A DNA stretch of 64,000 nucleotides from Ammoniphilus resinae. Lineage in GTDB: Bacteria; Bacillota; Bacilli; Aneurinibacillales; RAOX-1. The position numbers and the translations under genes are program-made. Within the stretch, counting starts at the first letter, position 1; each line of letters opens with the position of its first letter. The stretch covers positions 1 to 64,000 of the forward strand of contig NZ_JAGGKT010000009.1 of NCBI RefSeq assembly GCF_017873965.1, in the 5' to 3' direction. Below are positions 43,669-52,874 of the stretch, one piece after another. The notes beneath the pieces were generated by a model, which was not told the DNA's origin, searched no databases, and was given only the letters and a program-made list of their open reading frames with translations.

Positions 43669-44322
43669 TCACACCAAATCATCCTCTTGTGCCTTCCGCA
43701 CGGCTTGCAGCCGGTCTTTGACCTCCATCTTACTGTATATCGTAGATACATAATTTTTTACAGTCCCTTCCGATAGAAAAAGCCTTTCTGCAATCATTCG
43801 ATTGCTCAAACCTTTGGCAAGGAGCTGCAATATTTGAATCTCCCTTTCGCTAAGCCCATATTTAAAAACTGGGCTTTTTTCCTTTGAAAATGGGGTGGGG
43901 TTTTTCAGCTGTTCCATTAAAAGTTTAGCTAATTCTTGGGGGAGTAGTGTACCGCCACGATGAATCAGCTTGATTCCGGAAATCAGATCGTGGGGGTGGA
44001 TCGCTTTTAGTAAATAACCCTCGGCTCCAAGTGATAGTGCTTCCACCACATGCTCTATTTCTTGGAAGGTCGTAAGAATAATCACGCGCACCCCAGGCCA
44101 ATGCTGTTTAATTAATCGAGTCGCATCAATCCCATTCATCTTAGGCATATGAATGTCCATAAGAACCACATTAGGCTTCGCTTGATCCACCAGTTCAACA
44201 GCAATCTGGCCATTGTCAGCCATGCCTACGACTTCAATTTCTGGATCCATGTTCAGTATAATTTGCAGGCTTTCGCGAATTAAATCCTGATCATCCACTA
44301 GCAGAAGCTTGATATCCTTCAT
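43669..44322 (-). CDS. NarL/LuxR-type response regulator
   Basis: 217 residues. Receiver LLLVDDQDLIRESLQIIL with phospho-Asp in LMDIHMPKMNG and Lys in LLKAIHP. HTH LSNRMIAERLFLSEGTVKNY near the C terminus. It overlaps its kinase gene by 32 nt. The likely targets are the divergent DUF1700-RND genes at 45701-50505, by position only. Confidence 0.94.
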   Translation of the reverse strand: MKDIKLLLVDDQDLIRESLQIILNMDPEIEVVGMADNGQIAVELVDQAKPNVVLMDIHMPKMNGIDATRLIKQHWPGVRVIILTTFQEIEHVVEALSLGAEGYLLKAIHPHDLISGIKLIHRGGTLLPQELAKLLMEQLKNPTPFSKEKSPVFKYGLSEREIQILQLLAKGLSNRMIAERLFLSEGTVKNYVSTIYSKMEVKDRLQAVRKAQEDDLV

Positions 44323-45517
44323 GTGTCACCCTCCTAATCGGCACTCTGCAAGTTAAAGTCATCCCATCTTTTTCCCCGTTCGTCAGAATCAATGAACCAT
44401 TTAGTTGTTCGATTCTTTCATTCATACCCCGAAGGCCGAAGCCAGTGGGGTGATCGTCCAATCGCGATCCATTGTTTTCTACTTGGAGAATTAACTCTTC
44501 CCCTTTAAATAAAAGGGTGACGTTGATCTCTGTTGCCTGCCCGTGCCGCTTCGCATTTGTTAGAGATTCCTGCAAACAGCGAATAAAAGTCAAGCGAATA
44601 GGGGGAGTCACTGGATATTCTTCACCTTCCGTGCGGAAATGGATGGTGGTACCGGTGTGCCCCGCAAACTCACTGGAAATTCGACCCATTTCGCTGGGAA
44701 GAGGTGTATCGAGCTCAAAGGGGGCTATTTGGTGAATACTCTCGCGTATTTCATCCAGCCCTTTCCTCGTGACTTCGCGTAAAATCGTTAATTTTTCCTT
44801 TGCTAGGTCTGGAGCGGTATCTATTAAATAGGTGACAGCATCCATTCCCATAATCACAGAGGTGAATCGGTGTCCAATTGTATCGTGTAACTCACGGGCA
44901 AGGCGATTTCTTTCCTCAATTAACGTGAGGCGTTCAATTTGTTTTGCATATTGCTCAAGGGCTTTGTTCTGTTCGTGGATTAATTCATATTGCTTGCGAT
45001 TTTCCTCCAATAATTTTCGGTTTCGCTGATTGGATTGCAGAATATAGTTGAAGCTATATCCGATTCCAAAGAACAAGGGAGGATCTATGAGAACAAAAAG
45101 AAGATCTATGACATTTTCCATGGACCAATATTGTGTCAAAGGGAGAATGATTGCAAAGACAGGAAACATCCAGCGGAGGCTCTGTTTCGTAGCCAAATAA
45201 CCAGCCATCATCGCAGGCATGATAAATAAAGTTGCCCCGGGATGCAGCTTAAGAACGATATTTAAATAAATGCTTAAAAACGCTGTTAGGACAAACTCTG
45301 TCAAAGTGTATAGTAAATAATGATAGTATCCTGGACGGTAAAAAACCATTGGTAAAAAACAGGCCGCTATTAAAGATATGCTGAGAAGCCAAAAGGGAAG
45401 AGATGATGTCAGCACCTCGGGATGAACATAGAAATAGACAATTCCCGAGAAATAGATCATAAAGCGTAATAAAAACAGAAATGAGTCAATCCAGATCCAA
45501 TCCTTTTTAACTGCCAT
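44291..45517 (-). CDS. Membrane sensor histidine kinase, HisKA_3 type
   Basis: 408 residues. Residues 1-165 hold about five membrane helices, followed by a coiled coil, the H-box LARELHDTIGHRFTSVIMG and an ATPase domain with CLQESLTNAKRHG and GFGLRGMNERIEQLNG. This is the DesK/LiaS-like architecture that reads membrane state. First gene of the two-component operon, divergent from the DUF1700-RND genes. Confidence 0.94.
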   Translation of the reverse strand: MAVKKDWIWIDSFLFLLRFMIYFSGIVYFYVHPEVLTSSLPFWLLSISLIAACFLPMVFYRPGYYHYLLYTLTEFVLTAFLSIYLNIVLKLHPGATLFIMPAMMAGYLATKQSLRWMFPVFAIILPLTQYWSMENVIDLLFVLIDPPLFFGIGYSFNYILQSNQRNRKLLEENRKQYELIHEQNKALEQYAKQIERLTLIEERNRLARELHDTIGHRFTSVIMGMDAVTYLIDTAPDLAKEKLTILREVTRKGLDEIRESIHQIAPFELDTPLPSEMGRISSEFAGHTGTTIHFRTEGEEYPVTPPIRLTFIRCLQESLTNAKRHGQATEINVTLLFKGEELILQVENNGSRLDDHPTGFGLRGMNERIEQLNGSLILTNGEKDGMTLTCRVPIRRVTHEGYQASASG

Positions 45518-45700
45518 GGAATATATTTCCTCCCCTCTCTACAAACATCTTACTAGGAAGACATGCAAAATGATAGTGATTCTAGTAACCAAAACCATCA
45601 AAAAACTTATATGACCAAAATGATGACTGAAGTGACTAGGCCTTGTGACTTTGGTTCCTTATCGTATTTTGTAACACATTGAATGGTGAGGAGGGCCGCT

Positions 45701-46060
45701 GTGAAAAAAGAAGAGTGGTTACAGCAAGTAAAGGAACAACTGAAGGGCTTACCAAAGGAATCAAGGGAAAAAGTGCTGGAACAATATGAAGAACTCTTTC
45801 AAATTGCCAAAGCCAATGGCAAGGAAGAGGATGAAATTATTGAGGTACTTAACGATCGAGAGTGTCCTGAGAAGCAAGTGAGGTCGTGTGAACAGATAGA
45901 ACCTCAACGGCTATTGATTGTGTTTTTAATTTTAGCAATCGGATCGATCATCACCGGAATGGCGTTAGAACCGGTGTTTATTTACTCGCCAATGTTGGGG
46001 TGGAGCCTAGGGATGTTATTTTTGGGTCTATCTATATTTTATGCTGTCAAGAGGTTCTAA
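45701..46060 (+). CDS. DUF1700-like small membrane protein
   Basis: About 119 residues from GTG 45701 (GAGGAGGG upstream). The N-terminal KKEEWLQQVKEQLKGLPKES and the LEQYEELFQIAKANGKEEDE helices are the DUF1700/HAAS pattern. The C terminus has two hydrophobic segments. Proteins of this type are partners of envelope-stress regulation. It lies between the two-component operon and the RND genes. Confidence 0.75.
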   Translation: MKKEEWLQQVKEQLKGLPKESREKVLEQYEELFQIAKANGKEEDEIIEVLNDRECPEKQVRSCEQIEPQRLLIVFLILAIGSIITGMALEPVFIYSPMLGWSLGMLFLGLSIFYAVKRF

Positions 46061-46180
46061 AACATATGACCCTAGATATGACCTCAGTTACTAATGTATG
46101 TGACTTTTACATTGTATTCTTATCCCATCAAGGGTAGATCAGACAGTTCAAAAGTCCACCCAAGCAGGAGGTATATTTAG

Positions 46181-47422
46181 ATGAAGAAATCAATCATCAT
46201 GGCTGTATCTGCTTCACTTCTTTTGTTCATGAGCGGCTGTGGAGGCGAGGATCCTCAACAGGCAGCAGCCCAGGTGTCGGAGGAAGTAAAGCTAAAATTT
46301 GTAGACGTGGTATCCATTGAGAAGCAAAAAGAACCGCTGCTAATATCCATCATGGGGACCGTTGAACCGAATCAAAGTGCATCCTTAGCGTTTAATTCAA
46401 CGGGCAAGATTGTATCTCTACCTGTGAAAAAAGGAACCCATGTAAAACGGGGGCAAGTTTTGGGAGAACTCGACACCAATCTTTCCGCCACGGATGCTCT
46501 TACTGCACAAAGAATGGCTGAACAGGCCAACGCTTCTAGGAATCAATTACTCCAAGGTGCGACGAAGGAAGCGATCGACCAGCAACAGGTGAAAATCGAA
46601 AGTGCAAGGCAAAAGCTGGAGAAGGCAGAGAAGGATTTGCAAACAATGGAAAGCCTGTTTTCCAATGGTGCGATCAGTAAAAATGAAGTCGATGTGTTGA
46701 AAAATGAAGTGGCTTTATTGGCAAACAACCTGAAAACAGAAGAAATTAGTTTGGCATCCTTAATGAAGGGTCCTAATCAAGAAGAACTCACGAGCGCCAA
46801 TCTATCCATTGCCCAAGCGCAAAAAGAAATGGCACGGGTGAATCAGGAACTGCAAGATAAGGTACTCAAAGCCCCATTCAACGGTATCGTGGTGGAGGTC
46901 AATCAGCAGGAAGGGGATTTGGCCAGCGGGGGAACCCCGGTGCTTACATTAGTTGATTTATCGCAGATCAAAGTGAACTTGCAGGTGAAATTAGATCACT
47001 TGGAACACTTCAAACTATATAAACAGGTGATTGTACGAAATGAAGATCAAATGAAATGGACCGGAACGGTATCCTATGTTTCTCCTGTTGCAGACCCCAC
47101 CTCGGGTAAATATCTGGTAGAGATTACAGTCCCTTTGAAAAACATGGCATGGGATGGAGGGACAGTTGTGACGGTGCAAACCCCTCGAAGTCTATCTACG
47201 GGGATCGTGGTACCGCTGGCAAGTGTAGGGATCAACGAATCGGGGAATTACGTGTTGGTCGTGGATGACGGTGCAGTGAAGAAACAACAAGTTGAGTTAG
47301 GTCAAACGTTGGATGATCTAGTGGAAATCACATCCGGATTAAAAGAAGGGAAAAAGCTGATTACAAGCGGCATCTCTTACCTTCTTGAAGGGGAAAAAGT
47401 GGAGATAAGGGGTGGAAAGTAA
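46181..47422 (+). CDS. RND efflux periplasmic-adaptor-type lipoprotein (HlyD/AcrA family)
   Basis: 413 residues. The signal peptide ends in MSGCGG, so the protein is anchored outside the membrane. The barrel-sandwich halves are ASLAFNSTGKIVSLPVKKGT and KAPFNGIVVEVNQQEGD, with a long alpha-hairpin between them (residues about 105-215). A C-terminal membrane-proximal domain is present. It overlaps the RND permease gene by one base (TAATG). In a Gram-positive cell it probably delivers substrate to the outside without an outer-membrane channel. Confidence 0.93.
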   Translation: MKKSIIMAVSASLLLFMSGCGGEDPQQAAAQVSEEVKLKFVDVVSIEKQKEPLLISIMGTVEPNQSASLAFNSTGKIVSLPVKKGTHVKRGQVLGELDTNLSATDALTAQRMAEQANASRNQLLQGATKEAIDQQQVKIESARQKLEKAEKDLQTMESLFSNGAISKNEVDVLKNEVALLANNLKTEEISLASLMKGPNQEELTSANLSIAQAQKEMARVNQELQDKVLKAPFNGIVVEVNQQEGDLASGGTPVLTLVDLSQIKVNLQVKLDHLEHFKLYKQVIVRNEDQMKWTGTVSYVSPVADPTSGKYLVEITVPLKNMAWDGGTVVTVQTPRSLSTGIVVPLASVGINESGNYVLVVDDGAVKKQQVELGQTLDDLVEITSGLKEGKKLITSGISYLLEGEKVEIRGGK

Positions 47423-50400
47423 TGGGCGCCATCATTGAATTTTTGATTCGAAGAAAAGTCATTGTCTATCTGCTGACTGTATTTATCCTCTTAGCCGAAA
47501 TAGGATCAGTCTTTACCTTTAAAAGAGAGCTACTTCCGAAGGCGGACTTCCCACAAATCGTCGTTTCCATTACCGGAGATGCTATCCCTCCTGAAGAAAT
47601 CGAGGATAAGGTGACGAAGCCAATCGAAAAGGAGATTAAGACGCTTTCCAATGTGGAGGATTACAGTTCCACCATTTTTTCGGGAGGAACCACCATTTCT
47701 ATCAAAGCTGCGGAAGGAAAAGGAACGGAAGTGAAAACCGATGTTCAGAGTATCGTGAATCGGCTGCGAAATTCATTCCCACAGGAAATAAAAGAAGTCA
47801 ATATCACACAAGCCAGTTTTGGGGACGATTTTCTCATGGAAGTCGCGTTAACGGGAAAGGATTTACCCACCCTGTACAATATTGCCCAGACTACCATTAA
47901 AGACCGGGTAGAACAGGTTGAAGGGGTAAGAGAGGTCCAAATCGTGGCTGACAACCTATCCCGCAAAATAGAGATCACGTTTAATCCAAGTAAACTTGAT
48001 GGATACCAAGTCACACCACAACAGGTAATGGCGGAGCTTCAGGGGGTCAATTGGAAACAAGCGATAGGTACCTTAAGCAATGATAGTTTTGATACCGTCA
48101 TCGAAGTCGATAACACGTTGAAAACAGTGCAGGACATTCGTCGACAATTGATCCAGACACCGCTGGGGAGTATTCCCTTATCGGAATTAGCGGATATCAA
48201 GGATTTGCGAGGAAAGAACCAGGAAGCGGCTTTCTTTTACAATGGTGAGGATTTTATTGATCTGATCATTTTTAAAGCAGATGGCAGTGATGTCATTCAA
48301 ACCGTTGATCGAGTGCAAAGCGCCTTAAACCAAATGAATCAAGAAGCCAATGGGCATTATCAGTTAACCACTTATATTGAGGCCGCCTCCTTTGTTAAGA
48401 ACGCAATTAATAATTTGGGCCGGGATGTGTGTATCGGTGGAGTACTCGCCATTCTAATCCTGATGATATTCCTCAAAAACTGGCGGGTGACGTTGGTCAT
48501 TGCTACAACATTGCCCTTGTCCGTGATGATGACCTTCCTGGCAATGAAAATTGGCGGCTATAACATTGATTTGGTCAGCCTGATTTCGCTTAGTTTATCC
48601 ATGGGGTTAATCGTGGATGCTGGAATTGTTGTGCTGGAGTCCATTTACCATTTTCGGGAGCGGGGAGAAGAGTTAAAAGCATCGATTATTAAAGGGGTTA
48701 AAGAGGTGCTGACACCCGTCCTCACCTCTCAATTTACCATTATCGTCGTGTTTTTGCCGTTGGCACTAGCCAATATTGGCGGGAAGTCATTTGTACCCGT
48801 GATGATGACGATTACCTTTACGGTGTCGGTTGCCATTGTTTCTTCCACCATTGCTGCGTTGTTTTTCGTTCCCGTCTTTTGCGAGCGGTTTTTGAAGCAT
48901 GATAAACAGATGGAGGCTAACAGGCAGCGTCAAGCGAAGAACTCCAAGCTAATAGATTTCTTTTTATCTGTTCTATCTTTGGCCATTCGGCACCGCCTAA
49001 AGACAATTGGATTGTCCCTCCTTTTACTCGTTGGAGCGACTGTTTTAGCTAGTCAAGTAAAGATGGGGTCGATCAACGATATTAACGAAAATTATGTCCG
49101 GGGGCAAATTAAAATGTTCAAAGGAACATCCTTTGATGTCTCTACGAAAGTGGCCTTGGAAGCAGAAGCAAAACTGAGAAAGATCCCCGAAGTCAAAGAA
49201 GTTTTTGTGATTGCTCAGAAAACGGACCTTACGTTTCATATGTTGCTATGGGGAAAGTCAGAATTAAAAGACCGCAGGTCAAAAGAGCCTATGCTGCATG
49301 AGATGAATCAGGCTTTAAGTTCGGTGAAGGGAACGGAAAGAGTATCCGTTGGTTTCGGAAATGGCAGTCAAACCCCCATTGAATTGGAGATTAGAGGAAA
49401 AGATTTTGATACGATGCGGAAGTTATCTGATCAGATGATCGGGGCTTTGAAGACGATCGAAGGGGTACAAAACCCTCGAAGTGACTTTAGTGATTCGGTG
49501 GAAAAGGTAATCCTAATTCCAAAGCATGATGCCCTTCAGCAATTAGGGATGGATGAGTCATCCGTGATGAGCCAATTATCCGCTTGGGTGAACCCACAGC
49601 ATTTGACTAAGATCACGATTGATGATTTAGAACTTGACGTAACTGCACGTTATCCAGAAGAACTCATGAGCCATCCGGAAGAATTAAAACAGGTGATGAT
49701 CTCGGCTCCGAGTGGGATGCAAGTTCCCCTGTTGAGCGTAGTGGATTGGAAAATGAGCAAGTCATTGGAACAGATCCACCATAAAAAAGGAGAGCGCGTG
49801 GCAACAATCCAAGCTGAGCTGGTGGGTAGCGACCTGGGAACAGTAGGGAAAGCCATACAGAACATCCTCGTGGGCCAGTCCATTCCGAATGGATATCAGA
49901 TTGAAATGGTTGGAGTTCTCAAAACACAGAGCGATAACCTAATCAATGGCGTGATGGTTTTCCTTGGCGTTCTTGCTCTCATCTATGTAATCATGGTTGG
50001 ACAGTTTAACCGCTTGTCCCATCCATTTTTAATTTTGCTCACTTTACCCATGGCGGTGGTCGGCGTAGTAGTAGGGATGGTGGTTACCGGGAGAGAGTTA
50101 AACGAGCTAGCCCTGGTTGGCGTGATCATGCTAATCGGCATCGTAGTATCCAATGCTATTTTATTAATTGACCGGATTAATATTCTCCGAGAACGGGAAG
50201 GAATGGAACTTAATCAAGCCATCATTGAGGGAACAAAAAATCGAATCCGGCCAGTCATTATGACGAAGTTAACAGCGATCTTAGGCATGTTGCCGCTAGC
50301 CTTGGCTTTATCCGAAGGAAGCAGTATGGAAGCCCCATTGGCTACCGTGGTCATCTTCGGCCTTGCGTTCCATACGCTGATAACACTCATTTTGGTACCG

Positions 50401-50505
50401 GTGCTCTATTCCCTGTTTGCAAGTTTCTCTTTGTGGGTAAACAGTAGAAAGCAAGTGAAACAGGAGAAACAGAAGAAAAAGAGTATTGCTGCACCTGTTG
50501 GATGA
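47422..50505 (+). CDS. RND efflux transporter permease (HAE1/SwrC-like)
   Basis: 1027 residues with twelve membrane helices and two large outer loops, full length for the AcrB/SwrC group. The helix 4 region has SLSLSMGLIVDAGIVVLESI with the proton-relay Asp, and the second half has VGVIMLIGIVVSNAILLIDRIN. The closest Bacillus model is SwrC, which exports surfactin and related amphiphiles. The substrate here is unknown. Control by the adjacent two-component system is plausible. The Lys-rich tail is followed by a terminator. Confidence 0.95.
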   Translation: MGAIIEFLIRRKVIVYLLTVFILLAEIGSVFTFKRELLPKADFPQIVVSITGDAIPPEEIEDKVTKPIEKEIKTLSNVEDYSSTIFSGGTTISIKAAEGKGTEVKTDVQSIVNRLRNSFPQEIKEVNITQASFGDDFLMEVALTGKDLPTLYNIAQTTIKDRVEQVEGVREVQIVADNLSRKIEITFNPSKLDGYQVTPQQVMAELQGVNWKQAIGTLSNDSFDTVIEVDNTLKTVQDIRRQLIQTPLGSIPLSELADIKDLRGKNQEAAFFYNGEDFIDLIIFKADGSDVIQTVDRVQSALNQMNQEANGHYQLTTYIEAASFVKNAINNLGRDVCIGGVLAILILMIFLKNWRVTLVIATTLPLSVMMTFLAMKIGGYNIDLVSLISLSLSMGLIVDAGIVVLESIYHFRERGEELKASIIKGVKEVLTPVLTSQFTIIVVFLPLALANIGGKSFVPVMMTITFTVSVAIVSSTIAALFFVPVFCERFLKHDKQMEANRQRQAKNSKLIDFFLSVLSLAIRHRLKTIGLSLLLLVGATVLASQVKMGSINDINENYVRGQIKMFKGTSFDVSTKVALEAEAKLRKIPEVKEVFVIAQKTDLTFHMLLWGKSELKDRRSKEPMLHEMNQALSSVKGTERVSVGFGNGSQTPIELEIRGKDFDTMRKLSDQMIGALKTIEGVQNPRSDFSDSVEKVILIPKHDALQQLGMDESSVMSQLSAWVNPQHLTKITIDDLELDVTARYPEELMSHPEELKQVMISAPSGMQVPLLSVVDWKMSKSLEQIHHKKGERVATIQAELVGSDLGTVGKAIQNILVGQSIPNGYQIEMVGVLKTQSDNLINGVMVFLGVLALIYVIMVGQFNRLSHPFLILLTLPMAVVGVVVGMVVTGRELNELALVGVIMLIGIVVSNAILLIDRINILREREGMELNQAIIEGTKNRIRPVIMTKLTAILGMLPLALALSEGSSMEAPLATVVIFGLAFHTLITLILVPVLYSLFASFSLWVNSRKQVKQEKQKKKSIAAPVG

Positions 50506-50516
50506 TACATGGGGGA

Positions 50517-50543
50517 GAAGCCGTCAAAAAGACGGCTTCTTCA
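50517..50543 (+). terminator. Terminator of the RND operon
   Basis: GAAGCCGTC and GACGGCTTC enclose AAAAA and are followed by TTC. The rest of the gap to 50765 is AT-rich, with TATAAT at 50681 and TTGACT at 50692 as possible promoter parts, and no other gene. Confidence 0.75.
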
Positions 50544-50765
50544 GCTATAGAAAATAACTCTTCAGGAATGACAACAAGAAAAGCGGAGAACTCTTTTAGG
50601 GGTAAGCAGATTTCATCTCTTGTAACCGAAGTGAACGAGAAATGTGACCATAGTCACCGTTCCTTCCAAACTCTTCCTTTATAATGTTTTTTGACTACAT
50701 GCTTTATAGCAATTACTGCTGACAGCAAAGTCTTATGTAATTAAATGAAAAGGATGTTTTTATAA

Positions 50766-52094
50766 ATGCAAGAGAATGGATGGGTTCCCTCTAGATTCAA
50801 TGCTGTTTCTCATACGGATGATGGAGGAGTAATTCTTTATAATAGCTACACTGGAGCCATTGCGACATTTACTCAAGAAGAGGATGTGCTCTCTGCTCTA
50901 AGAAGGGGGGGAGTAAAAGGGGAGTTGTCCACAACCCATCAAGCATTGGTTGAATCAGGTTTTCTTGTCTCTTCAGCAGTGAATGAGGATACTCGGGCAC
51001 AATTTTTACACCAATCCCTACACCGCACTGATCTCATGCATCTTGTCGTGATGCCGACAGAAGCGTGTAATTTTCGCTGTTCATACTGTTATCAAACCTT
51101 TCCACGCGGGACGATGAAGCAGGAAGTTCGAGATAGTTTAAAACAATTGATCGAGCAGAAGGCACGCTACATACAGCATCTAACGATTAGTTGGTTTGGA
51201 GGTGAACCATTACTTGCCTTTGATGTTATTGAGGAATTAAGCCATTCGATTCTTCAATCTGCCACTCGTTTTGGGTTTGATTATTCAGCAGAAATGTCTA
51301 CGAATGGATTTGGATTAACCCTTGATCGCTTCCGTTCTTTACTTAGTTGGAATGTTCGCCGTTACATGATCACACTAGATGGGTTGGAAGATATGCATGA
51401 TTCCCGGCGTTTTCTAGCTGGTGGAGGAGGGACTTTTCAGACGATTATTCAAAACCTGAAGGAAATTCAATCTATAGACGGGGATTTTGAAATCTTTATT
51501 CGAGTGAATTTTGATGAAGACAATTTGGGTGAGGTTCCCAAGTTTCTTGATTACCTTGGCGAATTGTTTAAAGGGGATTCTAGATTCCAGACTTTTTGTC
51601 GCCCGGTAGGGCGATGGGGTGGCGCTAACGATGGGGATCTACCCATATGCGATAGCCGTATTGCCGAATCAAAAATTTGGGAATTTACAGAGCAAGGGCT
51701 GTCGAAGGGGCTTGAGATGAGCTCCATGGTTGAGTCATTGCTAATGCCTACTGGATCTGTTTGTTATGCCGCCAAACCCCATTCCTTCGTCATTGGATCG
51801 GATGGGAGTGTCTATAAGTGTACCTGCGCTTTCGAAGAAGAGTTCAATCATGTGGGTTCTCTCTTAGCGGATGGCACGCTGGATATTGATTACGACAAAT
51901 TAGCCCTTTGGGTAATGTCTGGGGAAGAACAGGATGAGGTCTGCAGATCATGCTTCTACCGCCCAGCATGTCAGGGCAATCATTGCCCTCTATATCGCAT
52001 GAGAACAGGAAAACGACCATGTCCCTATGAAAAAAGAAAAATTAAGAAAGTGCTTCATTTAATTTGGAAGCAATATAACCAGGGAAGGAGGTGA
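50766..52094 (+). CDS. Radical SAM/SPASM peptide maturase
   Basis: 442 residues. An N-terminal region of about 90 residues (RFNAVSHTDDGG, ILYNSYTGAIATF, LVESGFLVSS) is of the type that precedes many RiPP rSAM enzymes. The rSAM core has the 4Fe-4S motif CNFRCSYCYQ near residue 101, then WFGGEPLL and STNGFGLT. The C-terminal SPASM domain has clustered cysteines: YKCTCAFEE, CRSCFYRPACQGNHC and PCPYE. Such enzymes cross-link or alter ribosomal peptides. AAAAGGA precedes ATG 50766. A tiny gene follows after 5 nt. Confidence 0.93.
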   Translation: MQENGWVPSRFNAVSHTDDGGVILYNSYTGAIATFTQEEDVLSALRRGGVKGELSTTHQALVESGFLVSSAVNEDTRAQFLHQSLHRTDLMHLVVMPTEACNFRCSYCYQTFPRGTMKQEVRDSLKQLIEQKARYIQHLTISWFGGEPLLAFDVIEELSHSILQSATRFGFDYSAEMSTNGFGLTLDRFRSLLSWNVRRYMITLDGLEDMHDSRRFLAGGGGTFQTIIQNLKEIQSIDGDFEIFIRVNFDEDNLGEVPKFLDYLGELFKGDSRFQTFCRPVGRWGGANDGDLPICDSRIAESKIWEFTEQGLSKGLEMSSMVESLLMPTGSVCYAAKPHSFVIGSDGSVYKCTCAFEEEFNHVGSLLADGTLDIDYDKLALWVMSGEEQDEVCRSCFYRPACQGNHCPLYRMRTGKRPCPYEKRKIKKVLHLIWKQYNQGRR

Positions 52095-52099
52095 AAACA

Positions 52100-52183
52100 A
52101 TGCGTATTTTGCGCCCAGCAACTTCTCCGCATGCGGTAAACACTAGCAAACTAACTAAATCTGTACCGGGTAACCTTAAATAA
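52100..52183 (+). CDS. Candidate RiPP precursor peptide, 27 residues
   Basis: ATG 52100 is preceded by GGAAGGAGGTGAAAACA, a near-perfect ribosome site lying across the maturase stop codon. The peptide begins MRILRPATSPHAVN and ends SVPGNLK. It is basic, Ser/Thr/Pro-rich and has no Cys, Trp, Tyr or Phe. His11 is the only aromatic residue. A terminator follows within 10 nt, so maturase and peptide form a closed transcription unit. This is a candidate precursor by position and signals, not by homology. Confidence 0.65.
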   Translation: MRILRPATSPHAVNTSKLTKSVPGNLK

Positions 52184-52188
52184 GTAAG

Positions 52189-52217
52189 GGGGGCGTCCAA
52201 AATGGTCGCCCTTTCAA
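52189..52217 (+). terminator. Terminator of the rSAM-peptide cassette
   Basis: GGGCG-CC and GG-CGCCC pair with one T-T mismatch around AAAAT and are followed by TTTC. Confidence 0.7.
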
Positions 52218-52232
52218 TTTCACGAGAAATGT

Positions 52233-52604
52233 TTAATCAAACCATAAAGGATCCTTATTATCAACATCACCGTTATAGTTAATAAGTATCTCTTCGCCTT
52301 CTTTTATGTCCCTGTATGCGTAGAAATCAAATGTATCGTTTTTAAAGTTAATTTGATAAGTGGCATTCGGTTGATATGAATGGTTAAACAGCATGCCATA
52401 TCCTAAAAGGATTGCGGTGTGGTCTGAACCATATTCAAAAGCGTAATCAGCAAGCAATGTTTTCTCTATAAAAACATGCTCTTCATTAGGATAAGCAATA
52501 ACCGGTGCTTCATGGATCAGTTCACCTTTTGATATATTGCGTGTTGCAAATACCCCTCTATTAAACTCCCCGTTGCTAAGTTCAGAAGTCTTTATCTCAA
52601 TCAT
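52233..52604 (-). CDS. SET-domain protein-lysine methyltransferase-like protein
   Basis: About 123 residues, a minimal SET domain. GVFATRNISKGELIHE is the first SAM-binding motif, LFNHSYQPNATY is the NHSxxPN motif and GEEILINYNGD is the third. There is no pre- or post-SET cysteine cluster beyond the core. It would methylate a protein lysine, but bacterial targets are mostly unknown. ATG 52604 is preferred, and GTG 52616 in the same frame is possible. It converges on the rSAM cassette. Confidence 0.85.
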   Translation of the reverse strand: MIEIKTSELSNGEFNRGVFATRNISKGELIHEAPVIAYPNEEHVFIEKTLLADYAFEYGSDHTAILLGYGMLFNHSYQPNATYQINFKNDTFDFYAYRDIKEGEEILINYNGDVDNKDPLWFD

Positions 52605-52874
52605 GTTAATCACCACTGTAGTTTGTCTTTAAAATCAATTTTTCCCAATACATCAAGTTATATTTGTTAGTACTCTTATGGTAGCATTTGAAAGTATCCT
52701 ATCTCAAGCAACTTTCTTTGAAACATTTACGTTTAAATTTTTGAACATAAAAAAGAATTATACCATGAAAAAGGTATTAGTAACAGTGGTGCATAATTAA
52801 ATTGGGAAAGGGAATAAATGGCCAATATCGAATAAGTACGTATAAAGCGATTCTCAATCAAAGGGGTTGAAAAT

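Noticed and set aside
50502-50684. ORF of 60 codons after the RND gene
   Set aside because: It starts inside the RND gene end and runs through the operon terminator.
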